Source: JAICUY01 sp035708065
GTDB lineage: Bacteria; Chloroflexota; Limnocylindria; QHBO01
Length of the DNA stretch: 29,697 bases
Direction of reading: 5' to 3'
Assembly: GCA_035708065.1 (NCBI GenBank)
Contig: DASSTC010000035.1
Coordinates: forward strand, 1 to 29,697
This document shows positions 29,453 through 29,697 of this stretch, piece by piece. Each line of letters begins with the position of its first letter. The stretch's first letter is position 1. Both the position numbers and the translations under genes were made by a program. The notes beneath the pieces are model-generated. The model did not search any database, was not told the DNA's origin, and saw only the letters and a list, made by a program, of their open reading frames with translations.

Positions 29453-29697
29453 ATGCGGGGCGCGTTTGCGGCGCCAACAACCACGATCACGTCCGCCAGC
29501 CCCATGAAGTCGATCAGTGCGCGCAGCTCGGCCGATGCGCCCTCGACCCGCAACGACGCGCCCAGGCGTCGCGCGTGGAGCGCGAGCCAGGCCAACGCCT
29601 CGACCGTGCCGACGTCGACGTCGAGCAGCACCGACGCATCGCAGACGACGACCGGCCCCGCAGGTCGGCGCGCGTGCAGCTCCACATTCCCGATGAC
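29428..29697 (-). CDS. STAS-domain protein, truncated at the window edge
   Basis: The frame is open to the right edge, with a possible GTG start at 29685, but the sequence looks like the C-terminal part of a STAS domain that begins outside the window. VVVCDASVL, VDVGTVEALAWLALHARRLG, GASLRVEGASAELRALI and FMGLADVIVV are typical STAS strands and helices. Such proteins act as anti-anti-sigma factors or sensors. The last 25 bases overlap the convergent sigma-factor gene. The Ser/Thr phosphorylation site usual in SpoIIAA is replaced by Val/Asp near DVDVG, so classical partner switching is uncertain. Confidence 0.75.
   Translation of the reverse strand, partial: VIGNVELHARRPAGPVVVCDASVLLDVDVGTVEALAWLALHARRLGASLRVEGASAELRALIDFMGLADVIVVVGAANAPRIYAPPTSP

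Overview
The window comes from a GC-rich, tightly packed bacterial chromosome (roughly 70% GC by eye). Most neighbouring genes overlap by 4 bases (ATGA or GTGA) or lie within a few bases of each other. No tRNA, rRNA, CRISPR array, phage gene or intact insertion sequence was seen. The gene content is an aa3-type oxidase with lipoprotein subunit II, MEP-pathway ispG, an Atg22-like MFS carrier, a SigG-like ECF sigma factor with a SnoaL tail, a VapBC pair and many short-leader promoters. This suggests an aerobic monoderm-like lineage such as Chloroflexota (Limnocylindria/Ellin-type) or a deep actinobacterial relative. That placement is an inference from gene style, not a phylogeny.

Layout. (1) 37-4548, plus strand: a cytochrome c oxidase operon with subunit II (carrying an extra blue-copper-like domain), I, III, a small subunit-IV-like membrane protein, a TlpA/CcmG-like thioredoxin and a His-rich one-helix protein. 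(2) 4560-6717, plus: an ABC-2 exporter (ATPase and permease) and a poly-Gly lipoprotein. (3) ispG on minus (6743-7978), then on plus a lone receiver-domain protein and a small acidic protein. (4) 8715-12261, minus: a coupled set of methyltransferase, geranylgeranyl-reductase-like FAD enzyme, SRPBCC protein and beta-ketoacyl synthase. It resembles the tailoring part of a type III polyketide locus, but no type III synthase is present. trxB diverges from it. (5) 13433-16025, minus: a tandem-HTH TetR regulator, an ABC ATPase and an ABC-2 permease, read from one good promoter. (6) 16026-16411: a gene-free stretch with three copies of a 24-bp element, followed by a DoxX protein.

(7) 16971-20695, minus: Atg22-like MFS carrier, glycerophosphodiester phosphodiesterase, LLM flavin oxidoreductase and a DUF1028 protein, most likely one catabolic or scavenging operon. 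(8) 20696-21077: a gene-free stretch holding three 51-bp tandem repeats with inverted copies of their core. (9) A TetR regulator and an MmpL-type RND transporter diverge around two matching operators. (10) 24368-26439: a SprT-like zinc peptidase, a small acidic protein and an unknown membrane protein. (11) A VapBC pair and a DUF2231 membrane protein. (12) A SAM methyltransferase diverges from a SigG-like sigma factor across only 38 bp, and a truncated STAS-domain gene lies at the right edge.

Several first-of-transcript genes carry a -10-like hexamer (TACCAT, TAGTCT, TATGCT, TAGAAT) only 6-10 bases before the start codon, which implies leaderless or nearly leaderless mRNAs. Genes inside operons more often use Shine-Dalgarno sites or stop/start overlaps. 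The most unusual items are the cupredoxin-tailed COX2, the polyketide-like cluster without its synthase, the tandem-HTH TetR and the two families of unexplained intergenic repeats.
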